From positions 407,418 to 471,417 of the forward strand of contig NZ_FNHW01000001.1 of assembly GCF_900103485.1 (NCBI RefSeq): DNA of 64,000 nt. Reading direction: 5' to 3'. The position numbers and the translations under genes are program-made. The notes under the pieces are model-generated. The model was given only the letters and a program-made list of their open reading frames with translations. It ran no database searches and was not told where the DNA came from. The DNA comes from Fictibacillus solisalsi (GTDB taxonomy: Bacteria > Bacillota > Bacilli > Bacillales > Fictibacillaceae). Shown here piece by piece: positions 48,487 to 55,370 of the stretch (position 1 is the stretch's first letter; every line of letters starts with the position of its first letter).

Positions 48487-49029
48487 ATGCGGCATTGGTT
48501 AGGAAAACTAAGAAAAGATAAAGGATTTACACAGGCATATGTAGCCAGGGAGGCGTTTATTGACAGAAGCTACTATGCCCAGATAGAAAGCGGGAAACGA
48601 GATCCAAGCTACGAGGTATCATCTAAAATCTCAAATGTTCTTGGATTCCATCCAGCCGTTTTTTATTCCGAAAGTATAAGCGAACCCTTTAACAGTTCAT
48701 TGGATAAATCTCCGGTGATTGTGGCACAATGCGACCTGGAATTACGGTATACCTGGCTGTTTAATTCACATAGTGATTTCAGCAATGAAGAAGCGATCGG
48801 CAAGTGTGATGATGAACTGGCAGTCAACCAGGGAACGGCAGAGTTAATGGAATTAAAGCAGCAGGTCATTTCAACAAACCAATCAGCAAGAAAGATTATA
48901 TCCTTTCCTTCATCAAATGGGCTAATATCCTACGATATTTATTGTAAGCCATTATTAGGTGAAGATGGAAGCGTAATCGGCGCTGCCACTATTTCGACAG
49001 AAATTAGCGGGTATTATAAAGAGAAATAA
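48487..49029 (+). CDS. XRE-family regulator with C-terminal PAS domain (paralogue 1)
   Basis: A 180-residue protein: N-terminal helix-turn-helix (about 1-65, LGKLRKDKGFTQAYVAREAFIDRSYYAQIESGKRDPSYEVSSKISNVLGF) and a PAS-like domain (about 75-178, VIVAQCDLELRYTWLFNSHSDFSNEEAIGKCDDEL ... SYDIYCKPLLGEDGSVIGAATIST). The PAS part may bind a small ligand. I chose ATG 48487, not GTG 48478, because it aligns with the start of the paralogue at 49333; the site ACGGTGA is weak. About half of the residues match the paralogue. Confidence 0.85.
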   Translation: MRHWLGKLRKDKGFTQAYVAREAFIDRSYYAQIESGKRDPSYEVSSKISNVLGFHPAVFYSESISEPFNSSLDKSPVIVAQCDLELRYTWLFNSHSDFSNEEAIGKCDDELAVNQGTAELMELKQQVISTNQSARKIISFPSSNGLISYDIYCKPLLGEDGSVIGAATISTEISGYYKEK

Positions 49030-49035
49030 TAAGTG

Positions 49036-49062
49036 AGAACCTTAATTACAGGTTCTTTTTTT
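49036..49062 (+). terminator. Intrinsic terminator between the two XRE-PAS genes
   Basis: AGAACC and GGTTCT pair around nine bases with a T7 tail. The rest of the 49030-49332 gap holds AT-rich sequence and the second operator. Confidence 0.7.
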
Positions 49063-49253
49063 AAATGATTTAGTGAACCTGTTGTAAAACGATTGTTTAA
49101 GGATAAAATACCTGGTAAATCTAAAGGATTTTTACATAAATTGAAGAAGTGATAAAAGGTGAAGTATAAGCAGAAACCTTTGAATCAAAATCTTTTTCAG
49201 AGCATAAAAGAAGGTATTATATGTATCTGGTTTTTAGTAAAAAATATCTAGTA

Positions 49254-49268
49254 GTGGCTAATAGCCAC
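49254..49268. promoter_or_regulatory. Palindromic operator upstream of XRE-PAS gene 2
   Basis: GTGGC-TAATA-GCCAC lies 65 bp before the start at 49333, almost the same distance as the copy before gene 1. Confidence 0.65.
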
Positions 49269-49332
49269 GTCAAGCATGTAGAGGTTTTGCGTAAGATGGA
49301 ATTAATACAAGATTAGATTAGATGGTGAGCAA

Positions 49333-49917
49333 ATGAGAAAATGGTTAGTGAATTTGCGGAAAGAAAAGAACATGACACAGGCACAGGTAGCGGGAGCGGC
49401 TTTTATAGACAGGGGGTATTATGCTCAAATCGAAACGATGAAACGTCACCCGAGCCCTGAGGTTGCCCTTAAAATTTCCAAGGTACTGGGCTTTAACCCT
49501 GCAAATTTTTATTCCGAACACATTAGTGAGCCTTTTAATATTACCCTGGAAGATTCACCGGTAACAGTGGCTCAGTGCGACCTGGATTTACGATATACAT
49601 GGATTTTTAATCCGCCACCTGATTTTGCGCCATTTTCAGCAATTGGAAAACGCGATGATGAATTGGGTTACCACCCCGGCTCTATGGAATTTATGGAATT
49701 AAAGCGTCAGGTTATTCAAACAAAGGCACCTTTAAGGAAGACCATTCACTACTCGTTATCAGACGGGCTTCATACGTATGATATATTTGGCAAGCCCTTG
49801 TTTGATGCAAAGGGGAACATTGTGGGGGCAGCCATGATTTGCACGGATCTGACCCAAATCTTAAAAGACAATGATAGAGATAGGGGAGATGCAAATGAGA
49901 AGGTTAAAAATCGATGA
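49333..49917 (+). CDS. XRE-family regulator with C-terminal PAS domain (paralogue 2)
   Basis: A 194-residue protein with the same layout as the gene at 48487: helix-turn-helix (LVNLRKEKNMTQAQVAGAAFIDRGYYAQIETMKRHPSPEVALKISKVLGF) and PAS domain (VTVAQCDLDLRYTWIFNPPPDFAPFSAIGKRDDEL ... TYDIFGKPLFDAKGNIVGAAMICTDLT). RBS GGTGAGC. Its end overlaps the MerR gene start by 23 bases, so the two are likely translated from one message. The tandem copies and twin operators point to duplication of a self-regulated gene. Confidence 0.87.
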   Translation: MRKWLVNLRKEKNMTQAQVAGAAFIDRGYYAQIETMKRHPSPEVALKISKVLGFNPANFYSEHISEPFNITLEDSPVTVAQCDLDLRYTWIFNPPPDFAPFSAIGKRDDELGYHPGSMEFMELKRQVIQTKAPLRKTIHYSLSDGLHTYDIFGKPLFDAKGNIVGAAMICTDLTQILKDNDRDRGDANEKVKNR

Positions 49918-50335
49918 AGTGGCTCAATTGACGGGTCTTACAAAACGAACCATACGCTATTATGAAGAGATAGGCCTGTTTCGCACACCTGAGCGAAGCC
50001 ATGGGAAAATACGGTTGTACACCGAAGAAGATGTGGAACATATCAAAAGGGTGATGGACGCAAAAGAAATCCTTGGTTTTTCCCTTCAGGAGCTTCAGGA
50101 GTTTTTATCCTTAAAGGAGCGGGTTACTTCTCATAAATTTCACTATCAGAAAGCATCGGAACAAAAGGATAAAGAACAGGATCTGGCTGAAATGGCTGCA
50201 GGCCTGACAGAGCAAGCCTCCATGCTTGAGGAGAAAATGAAAAAAATGCTTGCTTTTCATCAAGAACTGACAGAGCTTATTCAGAAAGTCGACCGGCTTT
50301 CTTCAAAAATGACGAATGAAAAGAATCTGGCGTGA
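49895..50335 (+). CDS. MerR-family transcriptional regulator
   Basis: A 146-residue regulator. The N-terminal MerR winged helix (about 1-70) is LKIDEVAQLTGLTKRTIRYYEEIGLFRTPERSHGKIRLYTEEDVEHIKRVMDAKEILGFSLQEL. A long helical tail (about 75-145) serves as dimerisation helix and effector region; no metal-binding Cys are present. ATG 49895 follows GGGGAG at eight bases and lies inside the end of the XRE-PAS gene. No target gene is adjacent on the same transcript, as a terminator follows. Confidence 0.87.
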   Translation: MRRLKIDEVAQLTGLTKRTIRYYEEIGLFRTPERSHGKIRLYTEEDVEHIKRVMDAKEILGFSLQELQEFLSLKERVTSHKFHYQKASEQKDKEQDLAEMAAGLTEQASMLEEKMKKMLAFHQELTELIQKVDRLSSKMTNEKNLA

Positions 50336-50350
50336 GCCGGATTTTTTTCG
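50324..50350 (+). terminator. Intrinsic terminator overlapping the MerR stop
   Basis: AATCTGGC and GCCGGATT pair around GTGA with a T7 tail; the loop contains the stop codon. Confidence 0.85.
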
Positions 50351-50432
50351 TTCCCGGGAGAAAACTTCAACGATCAAAAAATGGAACAGAAGGCGGATAT
50401 ACGGTCAAGTTATCTTTTGCTAAAATTACGGT

Positions 50433-50442
50433 GAAACGTTTC
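50433..50442. promoter_or_regulatory. LacI-type operator before the glycoamylase-family gene
   Basis: GAAACGTTTC, a perfect palindrome in the context TGAAACGTTTCG, 29 bp before the start at 50472 and downstream of a possible -10 (TAAAAT, 50421). It is the same core as the four copies at 55.0-55.3 kb. Confidence 0.75.
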
Positions 50443-50471
50443 GATAAAATCGAATTTGCAAAGGAGAACTC

Positions 50472-51815
50472 ATGAAAAAAATTGTCTTCACTACTCTTGC
50501 CGTATTATTTGCCCTGTTTTCTGCTCTGCCTGTTGGTAATGTTCATGCCTCGGAACAAAGTAAGTCTTCTTTTCAGAAAGAATTGAAAACGATTGCAAAA
50601 GATACTTACAGCTTCTTTGAGCAGTATACCGATTCCAAAACAGGACTGACGAGCGACATTGTTCGATTAAATGATGGAAAAGTGGAAGAAGCAAAGCATA
50701 CATCTCCAACCAATATTTCCATGTATATGCTCAGTACCATTTCAGCAGAAAAAATGCACATGATTTCAAGGAAGGAAGCGGTTCTGCGCCTGAAAACCAC
50801 ACTCCACACGCTTGATCAACTGAAAAAATGGAATGGCCTGTTCTATAATTGGTACAACACAGATGGCACATTAAAAACCGATTGGGGCCAATTTATTTCA
50901 CAAGTGGATAACAGCTGGCTGACCGCCGGGCTTATCACAACTGGACAGGTTTATAAAGAGCTCTATCCCCAAACAAGCAGGCTTGTGAAAAAAATGGATT
51001 ATTCGACTCTCTATGATCCTGAGGTAGGACAGTTCCGGGGGGGATATGATGTGGTGACCGGAAAGTTAACGGATCACCACTACGGAATGTTTTACACAGA
51101 ACCGCGGCTGGGAAGCTATATCGCTATTGGGAAGGGAGATGTGCCGCGTGACCATTGGTGGAAAATGTACCGCACACTTCCTAAAGAATGGGACTGGCAA
51201 TCACAAATTCCTGAAGGCCCGACTGTTGAGTATGATGGAGTTCCTGTTTTTGAAGGACATTACGAATACAAGGGAAAAAAGTATGTACCAAGCTGGGGCG
51301 GCAGCATGTTTGAAGGCCTGATGCCCGGACTTGTATTAAATGAAAAGAAATACAGCAAAAACGCTTTAGGACTAAACAACGCCCGCCATGTACAACTGCA
51401 AATTGCATTTGCCAAAGAAAAGGGATACCCGGTTTGGGGGTTCTCGCCGTCGGCCACTCCTGATGGCTATAGTGAGTTTGCGGCAACACCGCTTGGAACA
51501 TCAGGATATAAGGATGATGGCACAGTTACGGCGCATGCGTCCTTTTTAGCCCTTGATTATGCTCCGGATGCAGTGGCGAAAAATATAAATCAACTTCGGA
51601 AAATGAAGGCCTATGGCAAGCATGGCTTCTACGATTCATTAAGTGTAAAGAGCGGAGAAGTGGCTAAAGCGTATTTGGCACTTGATCAGGGGATGATCAT
51701 GGTATCCATTGCCAACCATGTCCAGCACGGTGTGATCCGTCATTATTTTCATAGCGACCCGATCGCCAGGAAACCTGTTGATCTGCTCAAGAATGAAGTC
51801 TTTTCCATAAAGTAA
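50472..51815 (+). CDS. Secreted glycoamylase-family enzyme (PF10091/GH144-type), probable beta-1,2-glucanase
   Basis: A 447-residue protein with a cleavable signal peptide (about 1-26, ending VHA, no lipobox) and an alpha/alpha-toroid catalytic domain. Matching stretches of the glycoamylase family are SPTNISMYMLSTISAE, NSWLTAGLI, YVPSWGGSMFEGLMPGLVLNE, and VWGFSPSATPDGYSEFAATPLGTSG. The family includes endo-beta-1,2-glucanase GH144. Here it neighbours an oligosaccharide importer, GH3 and a 1,2-beta-oligoglucan-phosphorylase-like GH94, so cutting extracellular beta-1,2-glucan is the best reading. A GAAACGTTTC operator precedes it. Confidence 0.85.
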   Translation: MKKIVFTTLAVLFALFSALPVGNVHASEQSKSSFQKELKTIAKDTYSFFEQYTDSKTGLTSDIVRLNDGKVEEAKHTSPTNISMYMLSTISAEKMHMISRKEAVLRLKTTLHTLDQLKKWNGLFYNWYNTDGTLKTDWGQFISQVDNSWLTAGLITTGQVYKELYPQTSRLVKKMDYSTLYDPEVGQFRGGYDVVTGKLTDHHYGMFYTEPRLGSYIAIGKGDVPRDHWWKMYRTLPKEWDWQSQIPEGPTVEYDGVPVFEGHYEYKGKKYVPSWGGSMFEGLMPGLVLNEKKYSKNALGLNNARHVQLQIAFAKEKGYPVWGFSPSATPDGYSEFAATPLGTSGYKDDGTVTAHASFLALDYAPDAVAKNINQLRKMKAYGKHGFYDSLSVKSGEVAKAYLALDQGMIMVSIANHVQHGVIRHYFHSDPIARKPVDLLKNEVFSIK

Positions 51816-51824
51816 TATTGAATA

Positions 51825-51858
51825 AAGCGCAAACCACATGAGGTTTGCGCTTTTTTTA
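51825..51858. terminator. Bidirectional terminator between GH144-type gene and permease operon
   Basis: AAAGCGCAAACC and GGTTTGCGCTTT are perfect 12-bp arms with T residues beyond. Confidence 0.92.
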
Positions 51859-51861
51859 ACG

Positions 51862-52743
51862 TTATTTCATTCCCGAGATGGTGTAGCCCTCGATAATGTG
51901 CTTTTGGAACAGCATGAAAATGATAACAATAGGAACGACCATAAACGTTGAACCGGCCATCTGAAGGGCGAAATTTCCGCCATACTGTCCCTTGAGCAAG
52001 GAGAGCCCGACAGACAGGGTGTACAGGTTTTCGTCGTTGGCAATGATTAATGGCCATAAGAAGCTGTTCCATCCGGCAATAAAAGTAAGAATTCCCTGAA
52101 CCGCCAAAATTGGTTTGGAGATCGGCAGAATGATTTGTAAAAACAGTCTGAATTCACTTGCTCCATCAAGTCTCGCTGCTTCGAGAAGCTCATCTGGGAT
52201 GGTTGACATGAATTGGCGGAACAAGAAGATACTAAATGCTCCAACCAAACCGGGAAGTACAATCCCTGCCATGGTGTTGGTCAGGTGAAGCTGGTTTAAG
52301 ATCAAATAGACAGGAATCATGGTCACCTGTCCTGGAATCATCATGGTTGCCAGTACGAGATAAAACAATTTTTCTCTGCCTTTAAATTTATACTTGGCAA
52401 ATGCATAGCCGGCCATGGCATTTAAAAACAAGCCAACGAAGGAACAAAGCACCACGATAATGGTGTTGCGCAGATATATGGTAAAATTCATGTTTTCAAA
52501 CAGGTTAACAAAGTTCTCCAGTGTAAATTCCTTTGGCAGGAAGGTTGGAGGAATCTGCATGACTTCCATTTCCGGTTTAAATGCGGAAAGGATCATCCAG
52601 ATAAAAGGGATCGAAATAAGAAATCCGCCGAGGGCCAGAATAATTCCGGTAATCCATTGCTGCATCCTGTTTGTTCTGCGGGCTTTTACTGATGATTTCC
52701 TTTGCGGTTTTGCTTTTACAGAATTTAGCTTCATGGTTTCCAT
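51862..52743 (-). CDS. Carbohydrate ABC transporter permease, MalG type
   Basis: A 293-residue inner-membrane permease with six helices. The EAA loop that docks the ATPase is ELLEAARLDGASEFRLFLQIILPISKPILA (about 187-216). The N-terminal 25 residues are basic. It starts one base after the MalF-type gene stop. No ATPase gene is present in the locus, so a shared MsmK-like ATPase encoded elsewhere must energise it, as is usual in Gram-positive sugar importers. Confidence 0.93.
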   Translation of the reverse strand: METMKLNSVKAKPQRKSSVKARRTNRMQQWITGIILALGGFLISIPFIWMILSAFKPEMEVMQIPPTFLPKEFTLENFVNLFENMNFTIYLRNTIIVVLCSFVGLFLNAMAGYAFAKYKFKGREKLFYLVLATMMIPGQVTMIPVYLILNQLHLTNTMAGIVLPGLVGAFSIFLFRQFMSTIPDELLEAARLDGASEFRLFLQIILPISKPILAVQGILTFIAGWNSFLWPLIIANDENLYTLSVGLSLLKGQYGGNFALQMAGSTFMVVPIVIIFMLFQKHIIEGYTISGMK

Positions 52744-52744
52744 A

Positions 52745-53629
52745 TTAATAGTCCACCTCTTTTTTCTGCAATCGGAACTGAAGCAGGGTTATGACGATAA
52801 TGGCGATAAACAGGATGAATGAACCTGCTGCAGCATAGCCGAAATTGCTGAGCTGAAAACCGTTTCGATAGATGAATAAAGCGACGGATGTAGTGCTGTC
52901 CAATGGACCGCCCTTGGTCATAACAAGCGGCTCCTCGAAGAATTGAAGCCAGCCGATCATCGTTGTAATCGAGACGAAAAAGATGGCATAGCGCAGGAGC
53001 GGAATCGTAATTTTCGTCAGTTGTTTCCAGTTGGTAGCCCCGTCCAGCTGTGCGGCTTCATAGTAGGTCTTCGGAATACCTTGCAGAGCCGCCAAAAAGA
53101 TAATCATGTTCACCCCGACGCCTCTCCAAACCGCGAGTGCGATCAATGAAACCTTGGACATGGTCGGATCGGTCAGCCATGGAACGGATGGCAGGTGAAG
53201 AAAATTCAGCACGTAATTAAACAGTCCAAGCTGTGGATTGTACAGATAGCTCCATACCACGGCCACAGCCACGACGTTTGTTATGGAAGGCATATAGAAG
53301 ATGACTCGAAAGGCTCTGAATATACGGGCCTTTCCGAAATTGATCAAAAGCGCAATTGCCAACGAACAAATGATGACCAAAGGGACACCAATGATAACGT
53401 AAAACAGGGTGTTAAACAGGGATTTCATGAAAATAGGATCTTTAAAAACCTCGAGGTAATTTTCAAGGCCGACAAAGCGAATGCTCGACCAGTCCCCAAG
53501 GCTCTCAAGGCTGATATCGGTAAAACTGATGACAAGAGCCACCACAATGGGGAATAAGGAAAATAAACCTAAAAGAAGCAGGGCTGGGGCAATGAAAAAA
53601 TAAGGCGTTTTAGTATTCAGAGCTTTCAT
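52745..53629 (-). CDS. Carbohydrate ABC transporter permease, MalF type
   Basis: A 294-residue permease with six membrane helices and the EAA loop TYYEAAQLDGATNWKQLTKITIPLLRYA (about 193-220). RBS AAAGGAGC. Together with the MalG-type partner it forms the channel for oligosaccharides delivered by the lipoprotein encoded upstream. A perfect hairpin separates it from the binding-protein gene. Confidence 0.93.
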   Translation of the reverse strand: MKALNTKTPYFFIAPALLLLGLFSLFPIVVALVISFTDISLESLGDWSSIRFVGLENYLEVFKDPIFMKSLFNTLFYVIIGVPLVIICSLAIALLINFGKARIFRAFRVIFYMPSITNVVAVAVVWSYLYNPQLGLFNYVLNFLHLPSVPWLTDPTMSKVSLIALAVWRGVGVNMIIFLAALQGIPKTYYEAAQLDGATNWKQLTKITIPLLRYAIFFVSITTMIGWLQFFEEPLVMTKGGPLDSTTSVALFIYRNGFQLSNFGYAAAGSFILFIAIIVITLLQFRLQKKEVDY

Positions 53630-53670
53630 AATGAGCTCCTTTCTTTACATTGTTTCTGTGGCAGTAAAGG

Positions 53671-53700
53671 GATAACTAGCAGAAGTTTCTGCTAGTTATC
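53671..53700 (-). repeat. Perfect inverted repeat between binding-protein and permease genes
   Basis: GATAACTAGCAGAA and TTCTGCTAGTTATC are perfect 14-bp arms with a 2-base centre. There is no T run on the minus strand, so it is more likely an RNA-stabilising or partly attenuating hairpin that lets the binding protein outnumber the permeases. Confidence 0.75.
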
Positions 53701-53712
53701 TGGTTTGAGGCT

Positions 53713-54972
53713 TTATTTATTTAATAGTTCTTCGGATTTTTTGTTAAAGGCATCCATTTCCTTTTTGGCAGTTGTTTTGCCCCGATAGATTTTCTCAAAA
53801 GAGCTCAAGTAGGCCTGAGCAATTGGCTCCCATTGCTTAATAACAGGCATAGGCTTTGATTCCTTCATCTGTTCTCCAAATGTGGTGTAAAAGTTATCTT
53901 CCTTCAATGACTTGTCTTCCCAGGCTTTTTTCGCAGCAGGCAGGGAATTGGTCATATTCATCCACTTAAGCTGGGTTTCGGGTTTGCTCATGAATGACAA
54001 GAATTTCAGTGATGCATCCTTTTGCTTCGTATACTTGAAAACAGAAAGGTTGGATCCTCCGAGTGATGACAGGTTATTTTCCTTTTTAGGGAGAACAGCA
54101 GTGGCCCATTTTCCTTTAAGGTCGGGCGCCTGGTCGTTAATCAGCTTAACCATCCACGGTCCGCTGATGAACATTGGCAGTATTCCATCGCCCCGGAAGC
54201 CTTGAACGATATCAAGTCCAGAATCTTTTGGTGCAGAACCGTTTTTAAAGAAGCTGTTTAAATAGTCCACTGCTTCAACAAATTTGGGATCATTAAAATG
54301 CGGTTTACCTTTGCTATCCAATAATTCTGCTCCGTTTTGGCGGGCAAACATGAAGCCTAAGCTTTGCTCCTTCGTATCGAGGCTGATGCCGTACTTGTTA
54401 TCTCCACGTTCCGAAAGCTTTTTCGCAGCTGTACTAAGTTCTTCCCACGTTTTTGGAGCCTCATTAAAACCGGCTTTCTTTAACAGGTCAGTACGGTAAA
54501 ATAGAACACGTGTATCAATATACCAGGGAACACCGACGGTTTGATCTTTGTATTTCGTTGTTTCCACAGAACCTTCATAGTAATTTACCGGATCAAGCTC
54601 CGGATACTTTTTCACATACGGTTTTAAATCCAACAGTGCATTAGCTGAACCAAACTCTGGAATCCACGTGGTTCCCATTTGCACAACATCCGGGCCTTTT
54701 TTCGCTGCAACTGCCGTCAAAAGCTTATCATGGGCGGTTTCCCAGGGAATTGCCTGTACCTTTACATCGATCTTGGGATTTTCCTTTTCAAATGCTTCGG
54801 CAATCTTTGGCAAGGACTTGGCTTCTTCACCCATTCCCCATACATTAATGACAGTTTTTCCACTGCTGGATGAACCGGACGAACAGCCTGTAAGTGCTCC
54901 AGTCAGCAGCAGGGTGCCGGCCAAGGAACCAACCATCAGCTTTTTGTTCAGTTTTGGTAACCAGTTTTTCAT
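53713..54972 (-). CDS. Sugar ABC transporter substrate-binding lipoprotein
   Basis: A 419-residue lipoprotein of the extracellular solute-binding family 1. The lipobox is LTGC (Cys near residue 30), then a Ser-rich linker, and the two-lobe body with FEKENPKIDVKVQAIPWETAHDKLLTAVAAKKGPDVVQMGTTWIPEF and GDGILPMFISGPWMV. It captures an oligosaccharide, by context sophorooligosaccharides, and hands it to the MalF/MalG-type permeases encoded next. Two GAAACGTTTC operators precede it. RBS GGGGGAGC. Confidence 0.93.
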   Translation of the reverse strand: MKNWLPKLNKKLMVGSLAGTLLLTGALTGCSSGSSSSGKTVINVWGMGEEAKSLPKIAEAFEKENPKIDVKVQAIPWETAHDKLLTAVAAKKGPDVVQMGTTWIPEFGSANALLDLKPYVKKYPELDPVNYYEGSVETTKYKDQTVGVPWYIDTRVLFYRTDLLKKAGFNEAPKTWEELSTAAKKLSERGDNKYGISLDTKEQSLGFMFARQNGAELLDSKGKPHFNDPKFVEAVDYLNSFFKNGSAPKDSGLDIVQGFRGDGILPMFISGPWMVKLINDQAPDLKGKWATAVLPKKENNLSSLGGSNLSVFKYTKQKDASLKFLSFMSKPETQLKWMNMTNSLPAAKKAWEDKSLKEDNFYTTFGEQMKESKPMPVIKQWEPIAQAYLSSFEKIYRGKTTAKKEMDAFNKKSEELLNK

Positions 54973-55048
54973 ATTTTTGCTCCCCCTATATGGTTGTTTT
55001 TTTACGCCAAGGTCTTAAATGCTATTTTAAAAATGTTAACAATAAAGT

Positions 55049-55114
55049 GAAACGTTTCTATTAATGGTAAAAAAATATAGTTGCTTTTTTTAAGCTGAAT
55101 TATTGAAACGTTTC
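55049..55114 (-). promoter_or_regulatory. Paired operators before the ABC transporter operon
   Basis: Two GAAACGTTTC palindromes at 55049-55058 and 55105-55114, 56 bases apart centre to centre, in the control region of the binding-protein gene. The AT-rich stretch between them must hold the promoter, but I cannot fix the hexamers. Confidence 0.75.
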
Positions 55115-55248
55115 GACAGGGATATTATAATCCAATATGTAATCGTTTACAACACAAATTTCATTTTTCGATTGAAAAAAATAAAAATTCAAATTATTTA
55201 GTGTAGACCATTCCTTATGTGGCAAGGGATTGGGCGATCCCATACGGT

Positions 55249-55326
55249 GAAACGTTTCAATTGGGTTATTGACGCTTATTCTTTATCACCGCTATAATCC
55301 ACTATGAATGAACATCGAAACGTTTC
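55249..55326 (+). promoter_or_regulatory. SigA promoter of the GH3-GH94 operon flanked by two operators
   Basis: TTGACG (55269-55274), 18-base spacer, TATAAT (55293-55298). GAAACGTTTC copies at 55249-55258 (upstream of the -35) and 55317-55326 (downstream of the start point) bracket it, centres 68 bases apart, suited to repression by a dimer pair or loop. The 54973-55370 gap holds only this double control region. Confidence 0.8.
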
Positions 55327-55370
55327 TATCAAAGTTTTTCACTATATATATGGGAGAAGGAGGAACAAGG

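Noticed and set aside
50433-55326. GAAACGTTTC sites as CcpA cre elements
   Set aside because: They are two bases shorter in the centre than the cre consensus and occur only in this locus. CcpA contact is still possible.
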